A stretch of 63,646 nucleotides of DNA from Pseudomonadota bacterium (GTDB lineage: Bacteria > Pseudomonadota > Alphaproteobacteria > Rhizobiales > Xanthobacteraceae): positions 1-63,646 of the forward strand of contig JAFAFP010000142.1 of assembly GCA_023423415.1 (NCBI GenBank). Direction: 5' to 3'. Shown in pieces: positions 51,906-61,186 of this stretch. Below the pieces are notes generated by a model. It was given only the letters and a program-made list of their open reading frames with translations. It was not told the DNA's origin and ran no database searches. The translations under genes and the position numbers were made by a program. Position 1 is the first letter of the stretch. Every line of letters starts with the position of its first letter.

Positions 51906-54281
51906 ATGAGTCAGGCCATGGGTGCGAAGGCACCGCAGGAACAGACCAAACAAGGCGTCGGTGCGTCGGTCAAGCGCAACGAAGACTGGCGCTATCTTAA
52001 TGGTCAGGGCGAATATCTCGCCGACATTCAGATCGCAGGCATGGCCGAAGTTGCATTTCTGCGAAGTCCAATAGCGCATGGGCGCATTCGTTCGATCGAG
52101 GTACCGGAAGCTTATCGTAGGCAGGTGTTTTTCGCCGCGGACATCGACTTCACCAAGCCGATTCTTGCAGTCAGTGCGGCGAAGGGGTTCAATCCTTCGG
52201 ATTATCCGGCGCTCACGTCCGACAAGGCACGCTTTGTCGGCGATCTTCTGGCGATCTGCGTTGCGCCGACAAGGGCGGAGGCCGAGGATATCGCGCAAGC
52301 CTGCATCATCGATTTCGAGGAGCTCCCGGCTGTCTGGGATATCGATGTTGCAACAGCGGAAGGCGCGCCGCGTGTGCACGATGGGTGGGTCGACAACATT
52401 TATGTCGAGACACGCATCGCGACCGGTGATTTGGAATCTGTCCGCGCTAAGGCGGAGGTCACCGTCCGTAAGAATTTGCGCATGGGCCGTCATGCCGGTG
52501 TGTCGATGGAAGGGCGCGGTGTGCTCGCGCATTACGACCGTCGCCTTGACGAATTGGTGGTTTATAGCTCGACTCAGTTTCCGCATGTGATCCGCACCGT
52601 GATGGCGGAATGCCTCGGAATTTCGGAAAGTAAGTTGCGGGTAATCGCGCCGGATGTCGGCGGCGGCTTTGGGCCGAAGAACAATTTTCATCCGGAAGAA
52701 CTGGCGATCGCCGCGTTGTCGATGAAGCTTAATCGACCCCTTCGCTGGATTGAGGATCGCCGTGAGCACCTGATTGCTTCACCGCATGCGCGCGAACATC
52801 GTTATGAGCTCACCGCTTATGCGGATGCGAGGGGTCGTATCCTCGGCCTCGAAGCGATCGTGGTGGTCGACGCTGGCGCTTATTCGGTATGGCCATGGAC
52901 TGCATCGATGGAGGCCGGCATGTCGGCGGGCATCATGACGGGTCCCTACGATATTCCGGTCTATCATTCGCGTGCGATCAGCGTCGCGACCAACAAGTCG
53001 CCGCTCGGACCCTATCGCGGTGTCGGTCGTAGCGGTGCATGCTTTGCCATCGAGACGCTTGTCGATGCGGTTGCGCGCGCCGTCAAACGCGAGCCTGTCG
53101 ATGTTCGGATCGAGAACATGGTTCCCGCGTCGGCGATGCCCTACACATCCGCCACGCACAAACATTATGACAGCGGCGACTATCCCGAATGCGCCAAGCG
53201 GGCGCGGGACGCAATTGGGCTGGCCAACATTCGTGCGCGCCAACAGCGCGGTGAGCCGGATGGCCGCCTGATCGGCTTCGGTATGGCCAGCTATACCGAA
53301 CAATCGGCGCATGGCACGGCGGAATGGGTCGCGCGCGGTCTGCCGGTGGTGTTCGGCTATGAGCCGGCGCTGGCGCGGTTTACACCAGACGGCAAGCTGA
53401 TCTTGTTCGTGGGCATTCAAAATCATGGCCAGGGTTTAGAGACCACGTTGGCGCAAGTCGCTCACGAGGAGCTCGGCATCCCTGTAAAGGACGTGATCGT
53501 GCGTCATGGTGATAGCTCGGTATCGCCCTATGGCATGGGCACCTTCGCATCCCGCAGCATGACGATGGCAGGTGGTGCCGTGTCGGCTGCCTGCAAGATA
53601 CTGGCTGAGAAGATCATCCGCATTGGTGCGCATTTATTGCAAGCTCCGAAAGACGCAGTGCGTCTTTCGGATGGCAAAGTGCATTTCGGTCAGCAGAGCG
53701 TGACATTCGCGGACATAGGGCAGGCGGCGTTTCTACATCCGGAACGACTGCCGGTCGGCGAGGAGCCGGCGCTGGAGGCGAATGCCGTCTATCAGCCCGG
53801 CCGCAGCACGGGTGCGTTCTCGTATGCATCTCACGCCTGCACTGTCGCCGTCGATCCAGGCACCGGCCATGTCGAGATTCTAGATTACGTCGTCTGCCAC
53901 GATTGCGGCACCATGGTGAATCCCATGATTGTCGAAGCGCAAGTAGTCGGCGGCGTGGCGCAGGGGCTTGGCACAGCGCTGTATGAGGAAATTCCCTACG
54001 ACGACAATGGGCAGCCGCTGGCCTCAACATTCCTCGATTACATGATCCCTGGGGCAACCGAAGTGCCGGATGTGCGGGTTCTGCATATGGAGACGCCGTC
54101 ACCTCACACTCGCTTCGGCATCAAGGGAATGGGTGAAGGTGGAGCGATCGCGCCTCCTGCGGTGGTCATCAATGCCATCAACGATGCGCTGAAGTCGCTC
54201 GGTGTAGAGCTGGGCGAAACGCCAGCCACGCCGGATCGGGTCTTGCAGGCGATCGTCGCGCAGCGGGCCGTACAGTCATGA
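51906..54281 (+). CDS. Molybdenum hydroxylase large subunit (second complete operon)
   Basis: The 791-residue large subunit of a second xanthine dehydrogenase/CoxL-type enzyme begins at ATG 51906, behind the GntR operator; an open frame to 51831 runs through the operator and is unlikely. Features are VKRNEDWRYLNGQGEYLAD at the N-terminus, GGGFGPKNNFHPEE in the Mo-binding region and GMGEGGAIAPPA with the catalytic Glu near the end. The loop GPYRGVGRSG again lacks the CO dehydrogenase Cys. It is clearly homologous to the 36828 protein throughout but diverged. Four-base overlaps link it to the following subunit. Confidence 0.92.
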   Translation: MSQAMGAKAPQEQTKQGVGASVKRNEDWRYLNGQGEYLADIQIAGMAEVAFLRSPIAHGRIRSIEVPEAYRRQVFFAADIDFTKPILAVSAAKGFNPSDYPALTSDKARFVGDLLAICVAPTRAEAEDIAQACIIDFEELPAVWDIDVATAEGAPRVHDGWVDNIYVETRIATGDLESVRAKAEVTVRKNLRMGRHAGVSMEGRGVLAHYDRRLDELVVYSSTQFPHVIRTVMAECLGISESKLRVIAPDVGGGFGPKNNFHPEELAIAALSMKLNRPLRWIEDRREHLIASPHAREHRYELTAYADARGRILGLEAIVVVDAGAYSVWPWTASMEAGMSAGIMTGPYDIPVYHSRAISVATNKSPLGPYRGVGRSGACFAIETLVDAVARAVKREPVDVRIENMVPASAMPYTSATHKHYDSGDYPECAKRARDAIGLANIRARQQRGEPDGRLIGFGMASYTEQSAHGTAEWVARGLPVVFGYEPALARFTPDGKLILFVGIQNHGQGLETTLAQVAHEELGIPVKDVIVRHGDSSVSPYGMGTFASRSMTMAGGAVSAACKILAEKIIRIGAHLLQAPKDAVRLSDGKVHFGQQSVTFADIGQAAFLHPERLPVGEEPALEANAVYQPGRSTGAFSYASHACTVAVDPGTGHVEILDYVVCHDCGTMVNPMIVEAQVVGGVAQGLGTALYEEIPYDDNGQPLASTFLDYMIPGATEVPDVRVLHMETPSPHTRFGIKGMGEGGAIAPPAVVINAINDALKSLGVELGETPATPDRVLQAIVAQRAVQS

Positions 54282-55108
54282 AACCTGCTCCCTTCAGCTA
54301 TCATCGCGCTACATCGATCGACGATGCCGTAACGCAACTGGCGGCGACCGAAGCGATGACACGCCCGCTTGCCGGCGGGCAATCGCTAGTGCCGATGCTT
54401 AATCTTCGACTCGCGCCCATCGACAAACTCATCGATCTCAACCGTGTCGCGGATTTGAAGCGCGTCGAGGAGAGGGCTGACGCCATCCGCTATGGCGCGC
54501 TGCTCACACATGCCGCATTTGAAGATCGCCGCGTTCCGGACGCTAGCAATGGATTGATGCCCTTCGTCGGCTCCCAGATCGCCTATCGCGCTGTGCGCAC
54601 ACGCGGCACGATAGGGGGGGCTATCGCATTGGCCGATCCTGCGGCTGATTGGCTGACCACTGTCATTGCATTGGAAGCCGACATTGCGCTGGTGGGGCCG
54701 CAGGGACGGCGCACAGTAACTGGCACGGATTTCGCTATCGGTCCGTACATGACCGTACTGGATGATGGCGAGATCATTGAGGCGATCGTAGTGCCACGAC
54801 GGCCAGCGAGCGAACGCTGGGGGCATTACAAAGTTGCACGCAAGACCGGCGAATATGCCGAGTCGATGGCAATTGCCCTGATCGATACGGCGTTGCGCAA
54901 GGCGCGCCTTGTCCTAGGAGCGGTCGATGGTGCACCGCTCGTGCTCGAACAAGCCGCGCGGGAAGTCGTCGCGGGACGATCGGACGATGCGCTGGCATCG
55001 GCTATCCGAGACGACATCGCTGCCAGTGGCCGCGAGTTCTCACCGGCAAAGTTGATGCTCCACGCAACTGCGGCGTTCCGTGCCGTTCAGAACGTCGGCA
55101 AGCGATGA
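54278..55108 (+). CDS. Molybdenum hydroxylase FAD-binding subunit (second operon)
   Basis: The 276-residue FAD subunit has LAGGQSLVPMLNLR (about 32-45) and TIGGAIALADPAADW (about 109-123) as flavin-binding segments, and WGHYKVARKTGEYAES in the C-terminal domain. It shares start and stop overlaps of four bases with its neighbours. It is the paralogue of 39230-40093. Confidence 0.93.
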   Translation: MKPAPFSYHRATSIDDAVTQLAATEAMTRPLAGGQSLVPMLNLRLAPIDKLIDLNRVADLKRVEERADAIRYGALLTHAAFEDRRVPDASNGLMPFVGSQIAYRAVRTRGTIGGAIALADPAADWLTTVIALEADIALVGPQGRRTVTGTDFAIGPYMTVLDDGEIIEAIVVPRRPASERWGHYKVARKTGEYAESMAIALIDTALRKARLVLGAVDGAPLVLEQAAREVVAGRSDDALASAIRDDIAASGREFSPAKLMLHATAAFRAVQNVGKR

Positions 55109-55605
55109 AAACCACGATATCAGTAGCCATCAATGGCAAGACGCAGCAAGCGTCGGTCGAGCCGCGCACCAGTCTTGCGGATCTTCTGCGCGAGGAATTG
55201 CGACTGACCGCGACACATCTCGGCTGTGAACAGGGTGTTTGCGGCGCCTGCACGATTTTGATCGACGGCGAACCTGCGCGTGCCTGCATCACACTCGCCG
55301 TTACCGTCGACGGGACGGATATCCGCACGCTCGAGGGCTTCGAGCGGGATGCGTTGATGCGCATCATTAGAGAGTCGTTTCACGACAAGCATGGTCTGCA
55401 ATGCGGCTTCTGCACGCCGGGCATGCTGATCAGCGCCTGGGATCTGCTGAAGCGGAAATCAAACCTCGGTGAGGCTGACATCCGTGTCGCGATGAGCGGA
55501 AATCTGTGTCGCTGCACCGGATATCAAGGCATCGTGCGGTCGATTAAATCCGCTTCCGAAAATTGGACCGCCGATCCAGACAACGCGCAGAAGTCCTACC
55601 GATGA
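55105..55605 (+). CDS. Molybdenum hydroxylase 2Fe-2S subunit (second operon)
   Basis: The 166-residue iron-sulfur subunit binds two [2Fe-2S] clusters through CEQGVCGACTILIDG with ARACITL, and CGFCTPGM with CRCTGYQG. It is the third chain of the hydroxylase. Its stop overlaps the start of the CoxG-like gene by four bases, joining that gene to the operon. Confidence 0.95.
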   Translation: MKTTISVAINGKTQQASVEPRTSLADLLREELRLTATHLGCEQGVCGACTILIDGEPARACITLAVTVDGTDIRTLEGFERDALMRIIRESFHDKHGLQCGFCTPGMLISAWDLLKRKSNLGEADIRVAMSGNLCRCTGYQGIVRSIKSASENWTADPDNAQKSYR

Positions 55606-56192
55606 AAATTGAGAAAAGCTTTGATCTCAATCATTCGCGTGACGTTGTCTGGCACAAAATGAACGACGTCTACGTCGTCGCCAATTGCCTTCCAGGTGCG
55701 TCGATTCTCGAAAAGGTCGACGACGGTCGCTACAAGGGGCGGATGTCGGTCAAGGTAGGGCCGATGGCTGCTTCCTTTGACGGAGAGATCGGCATCGAGA
55801 GCAACCCTCAGAACTGGACGGCGATCGTGTCCGGCAAGGGCGCCGATACGAGGTCGAGTTCACGAGCGAGTGGCAGCATGACCTATCGCTTGGGCGAGGC
55901 CGCGATACCCGGTGCGACCCGTGTTGACGTTGTCTCCGATATCAATCTCGCAGGTCCTCTTGCGCAATTTAGCAAGGGTGCGATCATGCAGGAGATCGCA
56001 AGCAGGATTACCGCTGACTTCGTTCGAAACTTCGACGCTCATCTGTCGGCAATATCCATCGCACCCGACGCGCCCGCACCTCAACCACAATCGAAATCGC
56101 TCGATGCTGGCAATTTGCTTTGGTCGGTCCTGCGAGGACGCATTCGCACATTCTTTGACAAGCTCTTTGGCCGCCCGTCGGCCGGTTCGTGA
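55602..56192 (+). CDS. CoxG-like SRPBCC protein
   Basis: The 196-residue protein is a START/SRPBCC-fold protein of the CoxG group: MKIEKSFDLNHSRDVVWHKMND opens the fold, CLPGASILEKVDDGRYKGRM follows, and a long C-terminal helix begins near GAIMQEIASRI. In CO dehydrogenase operons CoxG helps anchor or assemble the enzyme at the membrane. The hydrophobic/basic C-terminus (LLWSVLRGRIRTFF) here would fit membrane contact. It starts at 55602, overlapping the 2Fe-2S gene. Confidence 0.88.
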   Translation: MKIEKSFDLNHSRDVVWHKMNDVYVVANCLPGASILEKVDDGRYKGRMSVKVGPMAASFDGEIGIESNPQNWTAIVSGKGADTRSSSRASGSMTYRLGEAAIPGATRVDVVSDINLAGPLAQFSKGAIMQEIASRITADFVRNFDAHLSAISIAPDAPAPQPQSKSLDAGNLLWSVLRGRIRTFFDKLFGRPSAGS

Positions 56193-56233
56193 CGCCGGGA
56201 TATCAAGCTGAATAATTAGGGCAGGAGGAACTG

Positions 56234-57367
56234 ATGTCGAAACGCAAGAGCCTACTGACTGGAGTTGTCGGACTGTCGCTTATCACGACGGGTGCAACAG
56301 CGCAGGAGACGATTAAGATCGGTTTGATTCAACCGCTGACTGGCTCTGTCGCCTATAACGGAACCACTGATGTCAACGGATCGAAACTGGCGCTGGATGA
56401 AATTAATGCAAAAGGCGGCATACTCGGTAAGAAAGTCGAGTTGGTGATTGAGGATGGGCAATGCCGTCCAGCCAATTCGGTCAATGCTGCTGAAAAATTA
56501 ATTCAGCGTGACAAAGTGGTCGCACTGTCCGGAGCTTTCTGCAGCTCGGCGACGCTCGCGGTGATGCCGGTTGCCGCTAACTACAAACTGCCGTTGCTGA
56601 CCGGCGTTTCTTCCAATGCCGAACTCACCGAGAAGGGCAATCGCTGGTTCTTCCGCGCAACCGAAACGGATGCGCTGCTCGCAAAATCATTTGCCCGCAT
56701 TCTGTTCGATCAGTTGAAGCTGCGTAAGGTTGCCTATATCGGCGTGAACGACGATTGGGGTCGCGGGGGCGTTGCTGAATTCGAAAAGCAAATGACCGCG
56801 CTCGGCGCGACAACCGTAATGAAAGAGTATTTCGAGCACGGCACGTCGGATTTCTATACTCTGTTGACCAAGCTGCGCGCCTCCGGTGCCGATGGAGCTT
56901 TCGTCGCTGCCGAGACGCAGGATGGGTCGATCTTCGTCAAGCAGAAGGCCGAGCTTGGCGTTCAGACCAAGGTATTCGGCGTTGGCTCGTGGGCAACCGC
57001 CGACTTTATCAAGCTGACCGGTGCCTCCTCCGAGGGCATCTATGCCGCGGTGCCTTATGCTTCAACGATGACGACGCCGAAGAACAAGGCGTTCGTCGAG
57101 GCATATACGGCGCGCTACAAGGAAGCCCCCGGCAAGTATTCGGCCGCCGGATACAATGCGATCAATATTCTTGCAGACGCGATCGCGCGCGCCGGCTCGA
57201 CCGACCCGGAGAAAATCCGGGAGGCACTTACTAAGACAAAATATGAAGGACCAAACGGCCACTTCGAATTCGACGAAAAAGGACAGGCCAGCGGCTTCAC
57301 GGTGGTTCTTGTTCAGCTTCAAAAAGGTGTCCCGGTCGTCGCGGCCAGCACCACGGTCGAGCGCTGA
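56234..57367 (+). CDS. Branched-chain-type ABC transporter substrate-binding protein
   Basis: The 377-residue periplasmic protein has a signal peptide (residues 1-24, ending TAQE-like) and the type I binding-protein fold of LivK-like proteins: IKIGLIQPLTGSVAYNGT at the start and KLALDEINAKGGILGKKVELV next. An AGGAGG-type ribosome-binding site precedes the ATG. It heads a complete five-gene importer set right behind the hydroxylase operon. By family and context it imports the aromatic or carboxylic substrate rather than amino acids. Confidence 0.94.
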   Translation: MSKRKSLLTGVVGLSLITTGATAQETIKIGLIQPLTGSVAYNGTTDVNGSKLALDEINAKGGILGKKVELVIEDGQCRPANSVNAAEKLIQRDKVVALSGAFCSSATLAVMPVAANYKLPLLTGVSSNAELTEKGNRWFFRATETDALLAKSFARILFDQLKLRKVAYIGVNDDWGRGGVAEFEKQMTALGATTVMKEYFEHGTSDFYTLLTKLRASGADGAFVAAETQDGSIFVKQKAELGVQTKVFGVGSWATADFIKLTGASSEGIYAAVPYASTMTTPKNKAFVEAYTARYKEAPGKYSAAGYNAINILADAIARAGSTDPEKIREALTKTKYEGPNGHFEFDEKGQASGFTVVLVQLQKGVPVVAASTTVER

Positions 57368-57451
57368 GAATCGTTGCGGAGACGGCTCTGCCGTCTCCGC
57401 ATATTGCTGAGGGGTGTGACGCGCAGTCACGCCATCGCGCGGGGACTGGCG

Positions 57452-58324
57452 ATGGATCTTTTTCTTCAACTATTGGCCAATGGTCTCGTTATCGGGACAT
57501 TCTATGCATTGTCGGCGCTTGGCCTGACGCTGGTCTTCGGACTGATGCGCGTGGTCAATTTCGCGCATGGCGAATTGTACGTTGTCGGTGGATTGATCGG
57601 CTGGGCGCTTACCGAAATCGCAGGCCTCAATTTCTTTCTCACATTGGCGCTCGTCGTCGCAAGCCTGGGGGCCGGCGGTTATCTGATTGACCGTTTTCTC
57701 ATGAACCGAGTGCGTGGGCAGGGTGAAGAGCCGACCATTCTTCTGACGATCGGCCTCTCGATATTTCTTACCAATACGGCTCTGCTGATCGTTGGAACCG
57801 CGCCGCAGAAAGTCCTGTCGCCGTTTGAGAACAAACCTCTGTTTCTGGGTCCCGTGGTTATCACACAATCGCGTCTGGTGCTGGTTGCGATCTGTGCAGC
57901 GCTGATCCTTGGTGCACATCTGCTGATCCAGAAGACGACGCTCGGCCGGGCCATGCGCGCGACCTTTCAGGACTCGATGGCCGCTCAGCTCGCGGGAATC
58001 CGAACCGGCCATATCTATGGCTTTACTCTTGCGCTTGGCGCTGCGCTGGCCGGTGCCGCAGGAATGTTGCTAGGCTCCATCTATGTGGCGCAAGCAACGA
58101 TTGGCGGCGTGGTCAGTTTGAAGGCCTTTGTGGTCGTGATTTTGGGTGGAATGGGTAGTTTCGCCGGCGCAATCATTGGCGGGCTCATCCTGGGCGTGTC
58201 CGAGGCGCTGTGGGGTGGCTACATCGCAACCGGCTATGTCGATGCCATTGGCTTTGCGCTTGTCATCGTCATGCTGCTGGTGCGCCCCTATGGATTGTTC
58301 AGCAAACAGACCGAGCGTGCGTGA
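57452..58324 (+). CDS. ABC importer permease, LivH type
   Basis: The 290-residue membrane protein has about eight hydrophobic helices and the LivH opening LLANGLVIGTFYALSALGLTLVFG, split here as LLANGLVIGTF and YALSALGLTLVFG, with MRVVNFAHGELY next. ATG 57452 is chosen over an upstream frame because the conserved N-terminus starts there. Its stop shares a base with the next start (TGATG). Confidence 0.93.
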   Translation: MDLFLQLLANGLVIGTFYALSALGLTLVFGLMRVVNFAHGELYVVGGLIGWALTEIAGLNFFLTLALVVASLGAGGYLIDRFLMNRVRGQGEEPTILLTIGLSIFLTNTALLIVGTAPQKVLSPFENKPLFLGPVVITQSRLVLVAICAALILGAHLLIQKTTLGRAMRATFQDSMAAQLAGIRTGHIYGFTLALGAALAGAAGMLLGSIYVAQATIGGVVSLKAFVVVILGGMGSFAGAIIGGLILGVSEALWGGYIATGYVDAIGFALVIVMLLVRPYGLFSKQTERA

Positions 58325-59304
58325 TGACATTCGAACGCAACTTCCTTCTTGTGGGTCTCGCACTGGCGCTGATTGTACCGCTGTTCGCCCAGAATGAATA
58401 TGCAATGCATATCGGCGTGCTCATCATGTTCTCGGTGATGCTCGCGACAAGTTTCAATCTCATTGTCGGCTATGTCGGCGAGTTCCCGCTGGGTCACACC
58501 GCTTTTCTGGGTATCGGCGCCTATACTGCAGCCCTGTTCTCGGCGCGTCTCGGCATGCCGCTTCAAGTCACCGTCGTTGCGGCAGCCATTGTCGCGGCAA
58601 TATTTGGCCTTGTGATCGGAGCCATCACGCTGCGGCTTCGGGGACCATTTTTCGTAATCGTGACTCTTTGCTTTGCAGAGGTCTTGCGTCTGATTGCCAA
58701 TAACTGGATTGGCCTCACCAACGGTCCCATGGGGATTTCGGGCATCGAGAAGCCGGGATGGATGTCTGGTGGCAGCGTCCTGCAGCAGAAGGTCTCGTTC
58801 TACTATGTCGGTCTTCTGCTCGCTGTAGTTTCGCTCTACGTGTCATACCGGTTCGTCTATTCCAATGTTGGCCGGGCAGCGATAGCGGTCCGTGAGAACA
58901 GGTTTGTCGCGCAGTCGGTCGGAATCTGGCCATTCTATTTCGGCCTAATTACCTTTGTGCTTGCCGCAGCGATCAGCGGCGTTGCCGGCGGGTTCTACGC
59001 GCACTACGTCTCGTTCGTCGGTCCGGAGGTATTCGGGTTCTCCTTTATGATCTCGATGATCATCATGGTGCTGGCGGGCGGGAAGGGCACATTGGTCGGG
59101 CCAGTTGTCGGCGCGGTGATCGTCGTGTTGCTCGAAGAATATCTCCGAGACTTCAAGGAGCTACGCTTCTCGATTTTCGGGTTGATGGTGATTGCAGTCG
59201 TGCTGTTCCTGCCGCGCGGCCTGATGGGCTTCATCACCCGGCGTCACGAGAGATACGCGCGCACCTCTCCGACACCCGTAGCCGCGGAGACATCGAATGC
59301 TTGA
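58324..59304 (+). CDS. ABC importer permease, LivM type
   Basis: This 326-residue permease partner shows many hydrophobic helices and the LivM signature region NLIVGYVGEFPLGHTAFLG followed by ITLRLRGPFFVIVTLCFAE. The gene starts in the stop codon of the LivH gene and overlaps the following ATPase gene by eight bases. Confidence 0.93.
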   Translation: MTFERNFLLVGLALALIVPLFAQNEYAMHIGVLIMFSVMLATSFNLIVGYVGEFPLGHTAFLGIGAYTAALFSARLGMPLQVTVVAAAIVAAIFGLVIGAITLRLRGPFFVIVTLCFAEVLRLIANNWIGLTNGPMGISGIEKPGWMSGGSVLQQKVSFYYVGLLLAVVSLYVSYRFVYSNVGRAAIAVRENRFVAQSVGIWPFYFGLITFVLAAAISGVAGGFYAHYVSFVGPEVFGFSFMISMIIMVLAGGKGTLVGPVVGAVIVVLLEEYLRDFKELRFSIFGLMVIAVVLFLPRGLMGFITRRHERYARTSPTPVAAETSNA

Positions 59305-60058
59305 AATCAGAGGCTTGTCCAAGCAATTCGGTGGTTTGTCTGCATTGTCGGATGTGACGTTCGGTATCCGCAAAGGCGAAATCCTGAGCCTGATCGGGCC
59401 GAATGGCGCGGGCAAAACCACCTGTCTCAATCTCATCACCGGGTTCTATCGGCCGACGACAGGGGAAATCCGATACGGCGCGACAGACATCACCGGTCAC
59501 GCTCCATACGCTATCGCGCAATCCGGTCTGATCCGCACCTTCCAGAAGACCAATGTACTGAAGGGCCTGACGGTGTTCGGCAATGTGTTGACTGCGCGGC
59601 ATCGCCATGGCGACACATCGGTTTTGCGCGCATTCTTCCCGGGCAAGGCGCAGCGTAGGCAGGAAAAGCAGTTGCGTGACGAAGCGGCCGCTATCGTCGA
59701 AACGGTTGGCCTTGGTCGGCGTATGGATGCAGAAGCGGATTCGCTGTCGTGCGGCGAACTCCGGTTGCTTGAGGTCGCGATTGCGCTTGGCGCTGGTCCG
59801 CGATTGTTGATGCTCGATGAGCCGGCGGCCGGGCTCAACACGCAGGAGGCACAGCAGCTGGGTGCTGTATTGAGACGGTTGATCGGCAGTAGCGTGGAGG
59901 CGATGCTGTTGGTCGAGCACAACATGGCCCTGGTGATGGAGGTTTCGGATCGCATCGTCGTGCTGAATTTTGGTCGCAAGATCGCGGAAGGCACTCCGAC
60001 TGATGTGCGAAATAATTCCACGGTTGTTGAGGCCTATCTTGGCAGGCCAGCGGCATGA
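59297..60058 (+). CDS. ABC importer ATPase, LivG type
   Basis: The 253-residue ATPase has Walker A GPNGAGKTT, the LivG-typical ARTFQ-like loop (GLIRTFQKTNVL), a degenerate-looking signature SLSCGELRLLEVA and Walker B RLLMLDEPAAGL with the H-loop LLVEHNM. SLSCGE replaces the usual LSGGQ-like text, a change worth noting but seen in a few members. It overlaps both neighbours. Confidence 0.93.
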   Translation: MLEIRGLSKQFGGLSALSDVTFGIRKGEILSLIGPNGAGKTTCLNLITGFYRPTTGEIRYGATDITGHAPYAIAQSGLIRTFQKTNVLKGLTVFGNVLTARHRHGDTSVLRAFFPGKAQRRQEKQLRDEAAAIVETVGLGRRMDAEADSLSCGELRLLEVAIALGAGPRLLMLDEPAAGLNTQEAQQLGAVLRRLIGSSVEAMLLVEHNMALVMEVSDRIVVLNFGRKIAEGTPTDVRNNSTVVEAYLGRPAA

Positions 60059-60771
60059 ATGTTCCCATTCTTGAGGTACGAAACCTCCATGCCGCCTACG
60101 GCAAAGTACGAGCGCTGAATGATATCAACATTCGTGTCGAGCCGGGCGAGGTCGTCGCATTCATCGGTGCCAATGGAGCGGGCAAGAGCACGACGCTCCG
60201 CGCTATCTCTGGTTTGCTCGCGCCCACCGCAGGTGACATCCTGTTTAATGGAGCACCGATCGCGCGGCGACGCCCGGACGTCATTGTGAGGGGCGGTATC
60301 GCGCATTGCCCGGAAGAGCGACACGTTTGGCCGGATCTGTCAGTGCAGGACAATCTCGGTCTCGGTGCTTATATCTGCAGCGACCGCTCGGAAATTGCAC
60401 GCCGGATGGAGATGGTGCTGGAGCGTTTCCCGCGCCTGCGCGAACGGTTGACCCAGTTTGCAGGAACATTGTCTGGCGGCGAACAGCAAATGCTTGCAAT
60501 TGGCCGAGCACTAATGTCGGCGCCGCGCCTTCTGCTGCTCGACGAGCCAAGCCTTGGTCTCAGTCCGCTGATTACCCAAGAGGTGCTATCAGCGATCCGT
60601 CAACTGCGCGATCAGGGCATCACCATCGTTCTGGTTGAGCAGAATGTGCACAATGCGTTGTCGGTTGCGAGTCGGGCTTACGTATTCGAGACCGGACGCG
60701 TCGTAGCGCAAGATAGCGCGCAAGGGTTGTTGAACAACCCAGACTTGCTGCGCGCTTACCTCGGCGGCTAA
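60055..60771 (+). CDS. ABC importer ATPase, LivF type
   Basis: The 238-residue second ATPase has Walker A GANGAGKST, the LivF text AHCPEERHVWPDLSV, signature LSGGEQQMLAIG, Walker B LLLDEPSLGL and H-loop VLVEQNV. It overlaps the LivG stop (ATGA) and completes the importer. No terminator is obvious behind it. Confidence 0.94.
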   Translation: MNVPILEVRNLHAAYGKVRALNDINIRVEPGEVVAFIGANGAGKSTTLRAISGLLAPTAGDILFNGAPIARRRPDVIVRGGIAHCPEERHVWPDLSVQDNLGLGAYICSDRSEIARRMEMVLERFPRLRERLTQFAGTLSGGEQQMLAIGRALMSAPRLLLLDEPSLGLSPLITQEVLSAIRQLRDQGITIVLVEQNVHNALSVASRAYVFETGRVVAQDSAQGLLNNPDLLRAYLGG

Positions 60772-61186
60772 GGCTCATTACACGGATAATGTTTGCAAAG
60801 TTCCTGAGTCTGTTTGTTTCGGAAATTTTATTCCGGCATTCTGATGAATGAAATTGGTCTGCGGCCGATATAGGTCAGCGTCCGGAACTGTCCTTGGAAT
60901 AGCGTTGCTGCCGTTCGTCGTATCCGAACGCTAGTATTCGGACAGTGTTCAAACGCGGGGAATAGATGTTCTGTTTGACTAGGAAAAGGAGCGGTCGGAA
61001 TATTGGCTGTGCGTTCGCTGTACTGCATCTGCAGCGATAATCGACCGTAGAAGCCTCATCCGGCTCAACGGCGGTGTCGGAAGGGCTTGGCGCGGCTGCT
61101 GGGTTACCATTGTATGCGGTCATGCCGACAACGACCCGCGCCGGCCGGTTAGTATCAAGGAATTTTCTAAGACGAGGCTCGCTTGC
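60772..61186. other. Convergent gap without a gene
   Basis: This 415-bp gap separates the LivF gene and the leftward GntR gene. A short dyad TCCGAA (60923-60928)/TTCGGA (60937-60942) is present. Open frames here have no recognisable features. Confidence 0.4.
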
